From positions 1,736,001-1,800,000 of the forward strand of contig JAPFFF010000028.1 in assembly GCA_039105265.1 (NCBI GenBank): 64,000 bases of DNA, given 5' to 3'. The translations under genes and the position numbers were made by a program. Below, one piece after another: positions 27,087-38,279 of the stretch. Numbering within the stretch: the first letter of the stretch is position 1; every line of letters starts with the position of its first letter. This DNA comes from Tritrichomonas musculus. Its lineage: Eukaryota > Parabasalia > Tritrichomonadida > Tritrichomonadidae. The notes below the pieces were generated by a model that made no database searches, was not told the origin of the DNA, and saw nothing but the letters and a program-made list of their open reading frames with translations.

Positions 27087-29591
27087 ATGGTTGATAAAGC
27101 TTCATATGATAAAATTGCGACATATAGATACGCAACAATGCTTTATTTTGGTGATAAAATTACTCCTGACTTTGAAAAAGAAGCTTTTTTATATGAAAAA
27201 GCAGCTGAGTTAAAAAATCCAGACGCAATATTTGCATTAGGAACAATGTATTATAGAGGCCAAGGAGTACTAAAAAACATAGGAAAAGCAATTCAGCTAT
27301 ATAAAAAAGCAGGAAGTTTAGGTCATCAAAAAGCTAAAGAATTCTTACAAATACTTTGTAAACCAAAAAAAGTTACACCAAAAGAAGAAGAAATTAAAAC
27401 TGGTATAACTTTTTTCCAAGTAAAAAATATTGATAATGGAGAATATTTTGCAGCCAAAATATCAAACTTTATTGTTGATGAAGAAACAGAAAACAATCCA
27501 GAAACCCTTTCACTTTTCCGTGAAATCAATCTGATGTCATTATTAAATCACCCATCAATTCTTAAATTTGTTGGATATTCGCAAACAGATTTTGAAGGAG
27601 AGCACAATCCCACGATTGTCATCGAATATGCACCCAATGGATCTTTATAGAACATTATTGATCTTGAAGATTCAGGACTTTCTCCTCAAGATTGGGATAT
27701 GACTAAAAAACTCATCAACATCTACGGAATTGCAGCAGGTATGGCATATTTGCATTCACACAATGTTATTCATCGTGATTTGAAGCCAGGAAACGTTCTC
27801 ATGGACGAATACTTGCATCCAAAAATTTCTGATTTTGGCCTTTCAAAAATAACGGATTTTCTCTCAATTAGTATGAACCAGCAATCACAAAAAGGCTTCA
27901 AAGGTACTCCAATTTATATGGCACCTGAAATCTTCATAAATGAAGAATATTCAAAGGCAACAGACGTTTACGCCTTTTCAATTGTCGTCTATGAAATTTT
28001 GACATTAAACAAACCTTATTCAAAATGGAGTATCAACCGAATTCTTTACAAAGTTGCCAATGAAGGATATAGACCAGAAATCAGTGAAGATATTCCTGAC
28101 TGTTTTCGTCAGTTGATTGAAAAGTGCTGGTCAAAAATGCTGAAGAACAACCGTCATTTAAAGACATCCTTGTTGAACTGAAGACGAATGAGGAATTCTT
28201 CATGTCCGAGCTTATAAACGAGTCCGAGTTTTTTGATTATGCTGATTTTATTGACCACTGCCACAGTTCTTTTGATACTTCTAATCAGCTTATTCATTTT
28301 AATGACTTTATCAAAATGAACGGAAGAATCAAGTCAATCGAAACAATCAAAATTTCAAACATTCATCAAAAACAAGATGAAGTGAATGAAAAACAAGATG
28401 AAGTGAATGAAAAACAAGATGAGGTGAATGAAAATCAAGATGAAATGAACGAAAAACAAGATGAAGTGAATGAAAATCAAGATGAAGTGAATGAAAAACA
28501 AGATGAAGTGAATGAAAAACAAGATGAAGTGAATGAAAATCAAGATGAAGTGAATGAAAAACAAGATGAAGTGAATGTTAAAAAGGAAGAAAAAATTGTT
28601 GATTTCGATGAAATTATACCTTACAAATTTGATGACGTTAGAATTCAAGATGATTCAAGTCCTCAGAAAATCTTTGAAATTGATGAATCGACAAAGTTTT
28701 TTGTTTTTCCATTGTCAGATTTCGAAAAATTAAATGTAAAATGCGAAAAAATCGTTAATGATGCTCAATATGATATTGAAAAGCAATTCATTGTTGGCAA
28801 GCGTATGCTAGAAGGAAATGGCGACTTTCAACAAAACGTGAGCGTTGGATTGAAATACATCAAGCATTCAATGTCAAAAAATTTTTTGCAATCAATCATT
28901 TATTACTCAAGAATGCTAATTAAAGGGAACATTATAAAGAAAGATCTTGAGAAAGCCAAAAAGATAATTCACTCAATTTCCAAAACAAAAGACAATCAAA
29001 TTTTCGTTTTAAATGGAAAAATTGCGAAGAAAGAGAAAAATTTTAAAGAAGCAAGATATCATTTTTTAAATGGATTGAAGAACAAAGATGATGAATCAAT
29101 TTATAAATACGCAAAAATGCTCTTTTTAGGCGAAGGAGGCAAAAAGAATGAAAAAGAAGCATTCAAATATTTCAATGAATTAAATAGTAGGGGCTATTCA
29201 AAAAGTGGAATATTCATCAACATATATTCAAAATTATGCAAAGTGAAGGGATTCAAAAGGTTGGCTACTGAATCTCAATATATATTCATTAAAAATAATG
29301 ATTTAAATAAAATAACAGTCAATCCAAAAAAAAACAGAATTGATCTATTTTAATAATTCATTGAAATCATCAAATATTTTGAATTGCTTTTCTAGCTTCC
29401 AAGAAGTGTTGATTGAGTTGTTTTATCCATTAGATAATTTCCAAGTGATTTTCGATTTCATTTCAAAAATTAAATTGAAAAAGTTGCCAAGTTTAAAAAT
29501 CGGAATTGTTTTTACTGACCTTGCATTTGATTTGTCGTTTTCATCAGTAATCAAAAAAGAATTAGTTTCAAAAATTGATTCTTTAACATAA
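27087..29591 (+). pseudogene. Sel1-repeat / TKL-like kinase / BspA-type gene, broken and 3' truncated
   Basis: Host kinase gene. Order: two Sel1 repeats (27087-27350, 'NPDAIFALGTMYYRGQGVLK'); a kinase domain without a typical glycine loop ('EYFAAKI', hinge 'TIVIEYAPNGSL', 'HRDLKPGNVL', 'ISDFGLSK', 'TPIYMAPEIF', 'DVYAFSIVVYEI'); a linker of 21-bp KQDEVNE repeats; C-terminal Sel1 repeats; and the start of the linker that in the 46833-49925 gene leads into BspA repeats. Breaks: TAG at 27648-27650 inside the kinase hinge region, a one-base loss in an A-run near 28133 (just after 'KCWSK'), and a frame change in the A-run near 29330. The BspA part is missing: the gene ends near 29590 against the DUF3447 pseudogene. 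Intact relatives are probable cytoplasmic signalling kinases. Confidence 0.75.
28369..28587 (+). repeat. 21-bp tandem repeat coding for KQDEVNE
   Basis: About ten copies of a 21-bp unit (AAACAAGATGAAGTGAATGA) in frame, encoding KQDEVNE with N and M variants. The unit gives a charged, probably coiled or disordered spacer between kinase and Sel1 parts. Confidence 0.9.
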
Positions 29592-30228
29592 CACTGAAGC
29601 GGAATATTATTTAAATTGGCATAAACAATAAAGTCTTTTGCTTTCTTCTGGCGAATCAATTCACACAATTTTCTCCAATTTTCCTTTTGGCGTAAAATTC
29701 TTCTCCAATTTCTTCTGGAATTCTTTTAACAATTTCTTCTTTTTTTAGTTCCTCGTGCTTATTAAAATAGGTAGTAACGAATTCTTCGGTCAGAAGTTCC
29801 TTGATTTCTGGGCCAAAATATTCAATATATTTCATCGCTTCATTCTCTTCGCTTGTAAGTCTCGCAAAAATGGTTTCATCAACAGTAATTATTTGTTCTT
29901 CTATTAGAAAGAGAAGAATTCGTTTGTTTCCCTTAAAAAGTTCAAATTTTTCTAAATTTGTAAAGTATTTATTAATATCTGCTTTGAGTAATTTTAAAAT
30001 TCTCTCGATTTTTTCAATAAAGTTAAAAACACGTTGGTGGTTGTCGCTTATTTTATTAATCATCTGTATTAATGATTTAATTTCATATTTATCTTCTTGT
30101 ATTTTTTGATCTTTGATCACCTGAACAAGAGTTCCATAATTGTCTTCTGTATTTGATTCTTCTTCCAGGAATTTCAGGAGAATTTCCTGAATTCTTTTCT
30201 TTTGCTCTAGTGACTCGGTAAAACTCAT
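29423..30228 (-). pseudogene. DUF3447-type ankyrin-family protein, truncated
   Basis: Reading from ATG at 30228: a helical N-terminus ('FTNLEKFELFKGNKRILLFL'), then 'EEQIITVDETIFARL' and 'EYFGPEIKELL', then 'FYAKRKIGEN'. The same order is found in the 43624-45558 gene ('FESNKIILLFLFENKILTVD', 'HFFYPEIKEFV', 'CFNEKRHEGQND'). After 'RKIGEN' the frame shifts near 29655, and 'CELIRQKKAKDFIVYANLNN' plus 'ESIFETNSFLITDEND' continue in another frame. Homology stops near 29530, where the sequence becomes the tail of the plus-strand kinase pseudogene. The ankyrin half is therefore missing. Tail-to-tail fusion of two truncated genes points to a deletion joining them. Confidence 0.7.
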
Positions 30229-30302
30229 TCTTAATTTTTTTTGACCAAATATTAATTCAATTTTTTATTAATAAAAAAATTCAAATTTTCATTTAACGAG
30301 TA

Positions 30303-30642
30303 AAGCATCTAATGATTATAAAATTTTATGGATATTTGTTAATATATTTCTATGAAGAAAACAATGTTACAATTATCATTGAATATGCGCCCAACAAATC
30401 ACTTAGAAATTCCATCAAACCGAAACTCTCTATACGACCATCACTACAGCATTTGCAAAGTCAGATTTAATATCATATACACAATTTGCAAGCAATCATT
30501 ACGAATGACACGCCTTATCTCTCAGCTTACCTCAAATAGTAATTCCATCAAACCGAAACTCTCTCTACGACCATCACTACAGCATTTTCAAAGCCATATT
30601 GAACATTATATATATATAAAAGCATTCATATATAGTATTTAA
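30303..30642 (+). pseudogene. Kinase-gene relic with an internal duplication
   Basis: A short stretch (about 30303-30410) reads 'KHLMIIKFYGY' and 'EENNVTIIIEYAPNKSLRN', the region between the alpha-C helix and hinge of the trichomonad kinases (compare 'HPSILKFVGYS' and 'TIVIEYAPNGSL' at 27087). It is followed by a segment present twice, at 30408-30460 and 30541-30593 (CCATCAAACCGAAACTCTCT and on), which is not kinase sequence. No start, no catalytic loop and several stops: a small fossil of a kinase gene. Confidence 0.5.
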
Positions 30643-31047
30643 CTCAGCTGCTCTTTATATCTGATTAAATATTTGTGATTGATCTTCAAGCTAAATCCAA
30701 CTTACCTTAAACAAACTAATCTTATCGAAGATGCAAATCTGCCTTTATGCTTATATAAAAGTTATTTAAAATACTTAAAACTTTATAAATTAATATATAT
30801 ATTTATCTTTTATTCTATATATCTCTTTTATCATATTATTTTTATCATATACTATTACTAGTTAATCTATCTTTGGAATTGTATATGCTATTGCTTCATT
30901 ATTTTATACAAGAATGGCCACTTTTTGAGCTTCGCTCAAAAAGTGTCCTATGTTAAATAATGTAAAAAAAAAAAAAAAAAAAATTTTGAACAAATAAAAA
31001 CTAAAAGAAAAATAATATAAATAAAAAAATATTTAAAACTTTTAGTT
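30643..31047. other. AT-rich spacer with a 12-bp hairpin
   Basis: No gene. A perfect hairpin (CACTTTTTGAGC / GCTCAAAAAGTG, loop TTC) lies at 30919-30945, and a run of about 21 A's near 30963-30983 precedes the satellite. Confidence 0.6.
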
Positions 31048-34000
31048 GCAGGTGGAAGTTTAATTCGCGTAATTAGTTCCAACTGCAGCTAAGTTGCGAT
31101 AGCTGCAGGTGGAAGTTTGAAATGGTACATTTAAGTAATTACTTCCACCTGAAGCTATCGCAGTTTAGCTGCAGGTGGAAGTTTAATTCGCGTAATTAGT
31201 TCCAACTGCAGCTAAGTTGCGATAGCTGCAGGTGGAAGTTTGAAATGGTACATTTAAGTAATTACTTCCACCTGAAGCTATCGCAGTTTAGCTGCAGGTG
31301 GAAGTTTAATTCGCGTAATTAGTTCCAACTGCAGCTAAGTTGCGATAGCTGCAGGTGGAAGTTTGAAATGGTACATTTAAGTAATTACTTCCACCTAAAG
31401 CTATCGCAGTTTAGCTGCAGGTGGAAGTTTAATTCGCGTAATTAGTTCCAACTGCAGCTAAGTTGCGATAGCTGCAGGTGGAAGTTTGAAATGGTACATT
31501 TAAGTAATTACTTCCACCTTTAGCTATCGCAGCTCAGCCGCAGGTGGAAACTTGGTTTCCTTATTTATTTACTTCCACCTGCAGCTGAGAAGCGATAGCC
31601 GCAGGTGGAAGGCTAAATTGGTAAATAGTGATTTTCCACCTGCAGCTGTCGCAGCTCAGCCGCAGGTGGAAGATTGGTTTCCTTATTTATTTACCTCCAC
31701 CTGCAGCTGAGAAGCGATAGCCGCAGGTGGAAGGCTAAATTGGTAAATAGTGATTTTCCACCTGCAGCTGTCGCAGCTCAGCCGCAGGTGGAAGATTGGT
31801 TTCCTTATTTATTTACTTCCACCTGCAGCTGAGAAGCGATAGCCGCAGGTGGAAGGCTAAATTGGTAAATAGTGATTTTCCACCTGCAGCTGTCGCAGCT
31901 CAGCCGCAGGTGGAAGATTGGTTTCCTTATTTATTTACCTCCACCTGCAGCTGAGAAGCGATAGCCGCAGGTGGAAGGCTAAATTGGTAAATAGTGATTT
32001 TCCACCTGCAGCTGTCGCAGCTCAGCCGCAGGTGGAAGATTGGTTTCCTTATTTATTTACTTCCACCTGCAGCTGAGAAGCGATAGCCGCAGGTGGAAGG
32101 CTAAATTGGTAAATAGTGATTTTCCACCTGCAGCTGTCGCAGCTCAGCCGCAGGTGGAAGATTGGTTTCCTTATTTATTTACCTCCACCTGCAGCTGAGA
32201 AGCGATAGCCGCAGGTGGAAGGCTAAATTGGTAAATAGTGATTTTCCACCTGCAGCTGTCGCAGCTCAGCCGCAGGTGGAAGATTGGTTTCCTTATTTAT
32301 TTACCTCCACCTGCAGCTGAGAAGCGATAGCCGCAGGTGGAAGGCTAAATTGGTAAATAGTGATTTTCCACCTGCAGCTGTCGCAGCTCAGCCGCAGGTG
32401 GAAGATTGGTTTCCTTATTTATTTACCTCCACCTGCAGCTGAGAAGCGATAGCCGCAGGTGGAAGGCTAAATTGGTAAATAGTGATTTTCCACCTGCAGC
32501 TGTCGCAGCTCAGCCGCAGGTGGAAGATTGGTTTCCTTATTTATTTACCTCCACCTGCAGCTGAGAAGCGATAGCCGCAGGTGGAAGGCTAAATTGGTAA
32601 ATAGTGATTTTCCACCTGCAGCTGTCGCAGCTCAGCCGCAGGTGGAAGATTGGTTTCCTTATTTATTTACCTCCACCTGCAGCTGAGAAGCGATAGCCGC
32701 AGGTGGAAGGCTAAATTGGTAAATAGTGATTTTCCACCTGCAGCTGTCGCAGCTCAGCCGCAGGTGGAAGATTGGTTTCCTTATTTATTTACCTCCACCT
32801 GCAGCTGAGAAGCGATAGCCGCAGGTGGAAGGCTAAATTGGTAAATAGTGATTTTCCACCTGCAGCTGTCGCAGCTCAGCCGCAGGTGGAAGATTGGTTT
32901 CCTTATTTATTTACTTCCACCTGCAGCTGAGAAGCGATAGCCGCAGGTGGAAGGCTAAATTGGTAAATAGTGATTTTCCACCTGCAGCTGTCGCAGCTCA
33001 GCCGCAGGTGGAAGATTGGTTTCCTTATTTATTTACCTCCACCTGCAGCTGAGAAGCGATAGCCGCAGGTGGAAGGCTAAATTGGTAAATAGTGATTTTC
33101 CACCTGCAGCTGTCGCAGCTCAGCCGCAGGTGGAAGATTGGTTTCCTTATTTATTTACTTCCACCTGCAGCTGAGAAGCGATAGCCGCAGGTGGAAGGCT
33201 AAATTGGTAAATAGTGATTTTCCACCTGCAGCTGTCGCAGCTCAGCCGCAGGTGGAAGATTGGTTTCCTTATTTATTTACCTCCACCTGCAGCTGAGAAG
33301 CGATAGCCGCAGGTGGAAGGCTAAATTGGTAAATAGTGATTTTCCACCTGCAGCTGTCGCAGCTCAGCCGCAGGTGGAAGATTGGTTTCCTTATTTATTT
33401 ACCTCCACCTGCAGCTGAGAAGCGATAGCCGCAGGTGGAAGGCTAAATTGGTAAATAGTGATTTTCCACCTGCAGCTGTCGCAGCTCAGCCGCAGGTGGA
33501 AGATTGGTTTCCTTATTTATTTACCTCCACCTGCAGCTGAGAAGCGATAGCCGCAGGTGGAAGGCTAAATTGGTAAATAGTGATTTTCCACCTGCAGCTG
33601 TCGCAGCTCAGCCGCAGGTGGAAGATTGGTTTCCTTATTTATTTACCTCCACCTGCAGCTGAGAAGCGATAGCCGCAGGTGGAAGGCTAAATTGGTAAAT
33701 AGTGATTTTCCACCTGCAGCTGTCGCAGCTCAGCCGCAGGTGGAAGATTGGTTTCCTTATTTATTTACCTCCACCTGCAGCTGAGAAGCGATAGCCGCAG
33801 GTGGAAGGCTAAATTGGTAAATAGTGATTTTCCACCTGCAGCTGTCGCAGCTCAGCCGCAGGTGGAAGATTGGTTTCCTTATTTATTTACCTCCACCTGC
33901 AGCTGAGAAGCGATAGCCGCAGGTGGAAGGCTAAATTGGTAAATAGTGATTTTCCACCTGCAGCTGTCGCAGCTCAGCCGCAGGTGGAAGATTGGTTTCC

Positions 34001-35044
34001 TTATTTATTTACCTCCACCTGCAGCTGAGAAGCGATAGCCGCAGGTGGAAGGCTAAATTGGTAAATAGTGATTTTCCACCTGCAGCTGTCGCAGCTCAGC
34101 CGCAGGTGGAAGATTGGTTTCCTTATTTATTTACTTCCACCTGCAGCTGAGAAGCGATAGCCGCAGGTGGAAGGCTAAATTGGTAAATAGTGATTTTCCA
34201 CCTGCAGCTGTCGCAGCTCAGCCGCAGGTGGAAGATTGGTTTCCTTATTTATTTACCTCCACCTGCAGCTGAGAAGCGATAGCCGCAGGTGGAAGGCTAA
34301 ATTGGTAAATAGTGATTTTCCACCTGCAGCTGTCGCAGCTCAGCCGCAGGTGGAAGATTGGTTTCCTTATTTATTTACTTCCACCTGCAGCTGAGAAGCG
34401 ATAGCCGCAGGTGGAAGGCTAAATTGGTAAATAGTGATTTTCCACCTGCAGCTGTCGCAGCTCAGCCGCAGGTGGAAGATTGGTTTCCTTATTTATTTAC
34501 CTCCACCTGCAGCTGAGAAGCGATAGCCGCAGGTGGAAGGCTAAATTGGTAAATAGTGATTTTCCACCTGCAGCTGTCGCAGCTCAGCCGCAGGTGGAAG
34601 ATTGGTTTCCTTATTTATTTACCTCCACCTGCAGCTGAGAAGCGATAGCCGCAGGTGGAAGGCTAAATTGGTAAATAGTGATTTTCCACCTGCAGCTGTC
34701 GCAGCTCAGCCGCAGGTGGAAGATTGGTTTCCTTATTTATTTACTTCCACCTGCAGCTGAGAAGCGATAGCCGCAGGTGGAAGGCTAAATTGGTAAATAG
34801 TGATTTTCCACCTGCAGCTGTCGCAGCTCAGCCGCAGGTGGAAGATTGGTTTCCTTATTTATTTACTTCCACCTGCAGCTGAGAAGCGATAGCCGCAGGT
34901 GGAAGGCTAAATTGGTAAATAGTGATTTTCCACCTGCAGCTGTCGCAGCTCAGCCGCAGGTGGAAGATTGGTTTCCTTATTTATTTACCTCCACCTGCAG
35001 CTGAGAAGCGATAGCCGCAGGTGGAAGGCTAAATTGGTAAATAG
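31048..35044. repeat. GC-rich satellite, 122/123-bp units
   Basis: About 33 tandem units. The first four (31048-31539) have a period of 123 bp and form a diverged subfamily. The rest (to 35044) have a period of 122 bp (starts of CCACCTGCAGCTGTCGCAGC at 31636, 31758, 31880 and on) and are nearly identical. Each 122-bp unit is two related 61-bp halves, each with an inverted pair CCACCTGC...GCAGGTGG around an 18-base centre, separated by AT-rich spacers. The array can thus fold into serial hairpins. The main variable site is C or T in TTTAC[C/T]TCCACC. The array stands out by GC content and has no coding frame. It abuts AT-rich DNA abruptly at 35044. Confidence 0.95.
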
Positions 35045-35526
35045 AGAATATCAAATCAAAGATATGAAGTGTTTTTTTTTCATCCACCTTTTCGCTCTCA
35101 AAAATTTAAAAAATATTATATTTTAATCATTTTTGAATAAAAACTCTTTATATATTAGAGATAGGATTTTTTTAATGATAGATTTGATATACTGATATTA
35201 TTCTGATTTTTTTAAGCCTATGTTCAAAATGAACTCTTATTATATATAGGATAAATATTTTTTTTTATGTAAATTTTTCTTTGCTGTAAACTTCTGAAAA
35301 AGGCCCATTCTTTCTTGCATTTAAAAAGTGATTTTTTTTTTCCTAAGGAATGAGCAAAAACTCACAATTTTTTGAGAGGCCTTCTCAATTTGGTATCAGG
35401 TTATTGAGAGCAGTAAGAAGGCTATTCAAAACCGCTAATTATCATTCAAAAAAATTGAATAAAAAATCTAGATAAAAATGCGGAAATAGAAGTCTATCAA
35501 ATAAATCGGCTTTTTTGTCATTTTTT
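35045..35526 (+). other. AT-rich region left of the hAT element, probable 5' flank of the Myb-like gene
   Basis: No frame. Its last bases (GTCATTTTTT, 35517-35526) are the left target copy of the hAT insertion. With the element removed they would directly precede the Myb-like ATG at 41263. TCATTT matches the trichomonad initiator pattern TCAYW. Confidence 0.5.
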
Positions 35527-35966
35527 TACACCCCGAGCTAAAGTCTATACGCCTTCATTAATCGCCTTTACTTGTTAAATATCAATGGGCAGCGGTTATT
35601 CTCAGAAAATTAATCATGAAAATATATTTAAACTTTTAAAAATAAATGCTTTTAACATTTAATAAAAAATACTAATTCAATGAATTTATTCAAAAAAATT
35701 GCAATTGAGAATACTCTTAGAATAATGAAATTTGAACATACTCATAGAATTTGAAAATTTATGAAATTTGGTTGTAAAGTTTTCAAATTCTTGGTGCGAA
35801 AAAAGTGGCATTTTGGGCGGAAAAGTGACCAAAATAGGAAATTCAAAGGTTTATATGATCATTTGAAAGGAACCGCCGGGCGATGTAAAATGAATTGAAA
35901 GGTTTTCTCCGGGCAATATAAAATTCCTCAATTTTTGAATGTGACAAAAAATATTAAATCTGCCAA

Positions 35967-37970
35967 ATGGAATATAAAGAAACAAACTTACTTCCACCCG
36001 GATGTTCAGAAGTAGAATCATCAACCGACTCTCATAAACAATATAGATGCCCAAAATTAGGATGGTCCATAGAAATGGAACTCCGCCGATGCAGTTATCA
36101 AGGACGAAGATATAATTTAGCAAATCATTTAAAAAAGAATAGACATATGTTTAATATTCCACGTGATCAAGATTTAGGATTCCCTGAAGCATTTGTTGCT
36201 GGGAACAAGATTCAAAACGATGAGCAACTTCAACATACTATAATGAAAAAATTAGCTATCTTATCTGGAAAACTTAATATTTCTGCAAAAAAATCAGTCA
36301 GCTCGGAAATGGAAGCTTTCATACATTTTCTTATTGACATTGGTTGCCAACTTCATAAAAATTTTCCATCGAATTCTTTAAGTCCAAGTGATCTCTTTAA
36401 AATGCCAAATATAAACAAGTTGATTGATTATACTAAAATAGCTGCTGCAGAAATCAAAGAAAAAGCACTCGATACGATGAAAGAAAAATATATTAACCTG
36501 GAGATCGATTCCGGGACTGTTAGAAATTTGAATGTCGTTCATTTCGTGATATCTGCAACAGAAGACGATTCAATCAAACCATTCTTATTCAAATTGGAGA
36601 GAAATACTAATTTTGATCATGTGGATTATTATAATTATACAAACAAAGTTATACAAACATTGTTAGATAAAAACATTTTCATATGCTCAATTATTGTTGA
36701 CAAGTTACGTTCTCAAACTAAAGGAATTGAGCTTTTGAAAAATACAACAGATGACCCAAGAATTAGATCAATTACAATAGTTCATTGTTTTTGCCATCTC
36801 ATAAGTTTGGCATTCTCAAACACTATTAAATTATGTCCTCACTTGGATATTCTTATCACCAATATAAAAGCAATTGTAACAATTTTAAGGAAAAATACAT
36901 CTGTACAATTTATCGGGAAAAAATGTCCATGTATAGTAGAAAATAGATGGATCTATATTTATGATGTTCTAAAATTCATATTAGATAATTCAGATGATAT
37001 TTCAATACTTTTGGAAAATGATGATATCTTTAAGATTGACGAATTCAGGCAACTTTTCAATTTAGTTTTGCCATTACGGCTTTTTGTTCAGAAAATGGAA
37101 TCGAATAATTCAATTTGCTGTGTGGGAAAATATCTTCGTGATTTGTTTGACTATCTAAAGAGTGCCGATTTTCAATTGATTTCAGATATCTATGAAACTT
37201 TATATACAGTTCTTTTGGCCCGATTTAAAAGTAACAACTTTGATTTGATAATTACATCTTATTTCTTTTCTCCTCCAGGTAGATCACATTTCAGAGAAAT
37301 GAATATCAGTTCTATATCAAATTATGATCAAAATGAATCATTTATTAATTATCCTCTTTTATTCGGTGATCAGCTAGTATATGACGAAGAACCTCAAAAC
37401 AATGACAATATTCATCTTTTTTTGGACACAGCAATCAGTAAATTGGATTCAGAAATAACAAATTGGTCATTTTTAGAGTCTGAATGTGATGCTGATAATT
37501 CGTTCATCACGGAATCTTTTAAATCAAACTACTCAATACTAGCAGAAAAGAAATTTAGTGAAAGATTAAATATAAATCTATTTGAAAATATGCATATTAT
37601 ATCACGAGATTTTGTTATTTCTTTATTAAGTCAAATAGGATTTGATTATTCATTTGAGAATATACATGATTTAATTGATAAATGGGCATTTAATTCAACA
37701 AATGAACTACCATTTTCTGTTGATATCAAAACAAAAAAGTCTGTTGACTTATGGAAAAGAATTATCACATATTCAGATTGGAAACCACTAGCCACCGCAG
37801 TTATAAGAATTGTTTCTATTGGTACATCGGAAGCTAACTGTGAAAGATTTATTTCAAGACAGAGAGAAGTAACAGGAGATCACGGAACAAATTATAATCC
37901 TAAATCTATGGAATCAAGGCTACAAATACTTTCAGCATCAAGTACAGTAATGAATAAATTAAAAGAATAA
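35967..37970 (+). CDS. hAT-family transposase
   Basis: 667 residues, uninterrupted. N-terminus: a BED-like zinc finger (Cys28, Cys42, His54, His60 in 'RCPKLGWSIEMELRRC' and 'NHLKKNRH'). The central RNase-H-like part has 'LEIDSGTVRNLNVVHFVIS', 'IIVDKLRSQTKGIELL' and 'IVHCFCHLISLAFS', a pattern seen in hAT transposases (strand with the first acidic residue, then a D, then a C/H-rich helix). The C-terminus has the dimerisation signature 'SIGTSEANCERFISRQREV' with Glu626-Arg627-Phe628. The third catalytic acid was not assigned. The length is typical of the family (600-750). The ATG at 35967 is the first in frame and gives a complete zinc finger. The enzyme should cut and join the 13-bp ends described for the element; whether it is active is unknown. 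Confidence 0.85.
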   Translation: MEYKETNLLPPGCSEVESSTDSHKQYRCPKLGWSIEMELRRCSYQGRRYNLANHLKKNRHMFNIPRDQDLGFPEAFVAGNKIQNDEQLQHTIMKKLAILSGKLNISAKKSVSSEMEAFIHFLIDIGCQLHKNFPSNSLSPSDLFKMPNINKLIDYTKIAAAEIKEKALDTMKEKYINLEIDSGTVRNLNVVHFVISATEDDSIKPFLFKLERNTNFDHVDYYNYTNKVIQTLLDKNIFICSIIVDKLRSQTKGIELLKNTTDDPRIRSITIVHCFCHLISLAFSNTIKLCPHLDILITNIKAIVTILRKNTSVQFIGKKCPCIVENRWIYIYDVLKFILDNSDDISILLENDDIFKIDEFRQLFNLVLPLRLFVQKMESNNSICCVGKYLRDLFDYLKSADFQLISDIYETLYTVLLARFKSNNFDLIITSYFFSPPGRSHFREMNISSISNYDQNESFINYPLLFGDQLVYDEEPQNNDNIHLFLDTAISKLDSEITNWSFLESECDADNSFITESFKSNYSILAEKKFSERLNINLFENMHIISRDFVISLLSQIGFDYSFENIHDLIDKWAFNSTNELPFSVDIKTKKSVDLWKRIITYSDWKPLATAVIRIVSIGTSEANCERFISRQREVTGDHGTNYNPKSMESRLQILSASSTVMNKLKE

Positions 37971-38151
37971 CTAACTAACTAAATAATTAATTAAACCATC
38001 TCTAATTATATAATCATAATAAATGAAATTCAAAAATTATTATTTTTTTTTAATAAATAACAAATAGTGTTTGCCAAATACGATTACTACATCTAAGTCA
38101 TCTGATTCAATGATTTACCAATATCTAGTTGAAGAAAATAAATTTCTGCCA

Positions 38152-38277
38152 TTAAAATTGAGAGGATTTTTTTTATTTATGTCAATAAAATTGAGAGAAA
38201 AAATATTTATGTCAATAAAATTGCGAGAAAAATATTTTTATGTCATTAAAATTGAGAGGAAAATATTTTAATGCTAT
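38152..38277. repeat. Four imperfect copies of a roughly 32-bp unit
   Basis: Tandem copies of a unit containing ATAAAATTGAGAGAAAAATA with TTTATGTCA spacers, inside the non-coding part of the hAT element. Confidence 0.7.
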
Positions 38278-38279
38278 TA

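Noticed and set aside
28355-28648. Minus-strand frame rich in Phe and Ile over the KQDEVNE repeat
   Set aside because: Shadow of the 21-bp coding repeat on the opposite strand.
30919-30945. Hairpin followed by an A-run as a bacterial-type terminator
   Set aside because: The organism is eukaryotic, no gene ends there in a suitable orientation and no T-run follows. Recorded only as a hairpin.
31048-35044. CRISPR-like look of a regular array with inverted motifs
   Set aside because: The whole 122-bp unit is conserved with no variable spacers, no cas genes are near, and the context is a eukaryotic nuclear genome. It is a satellite.
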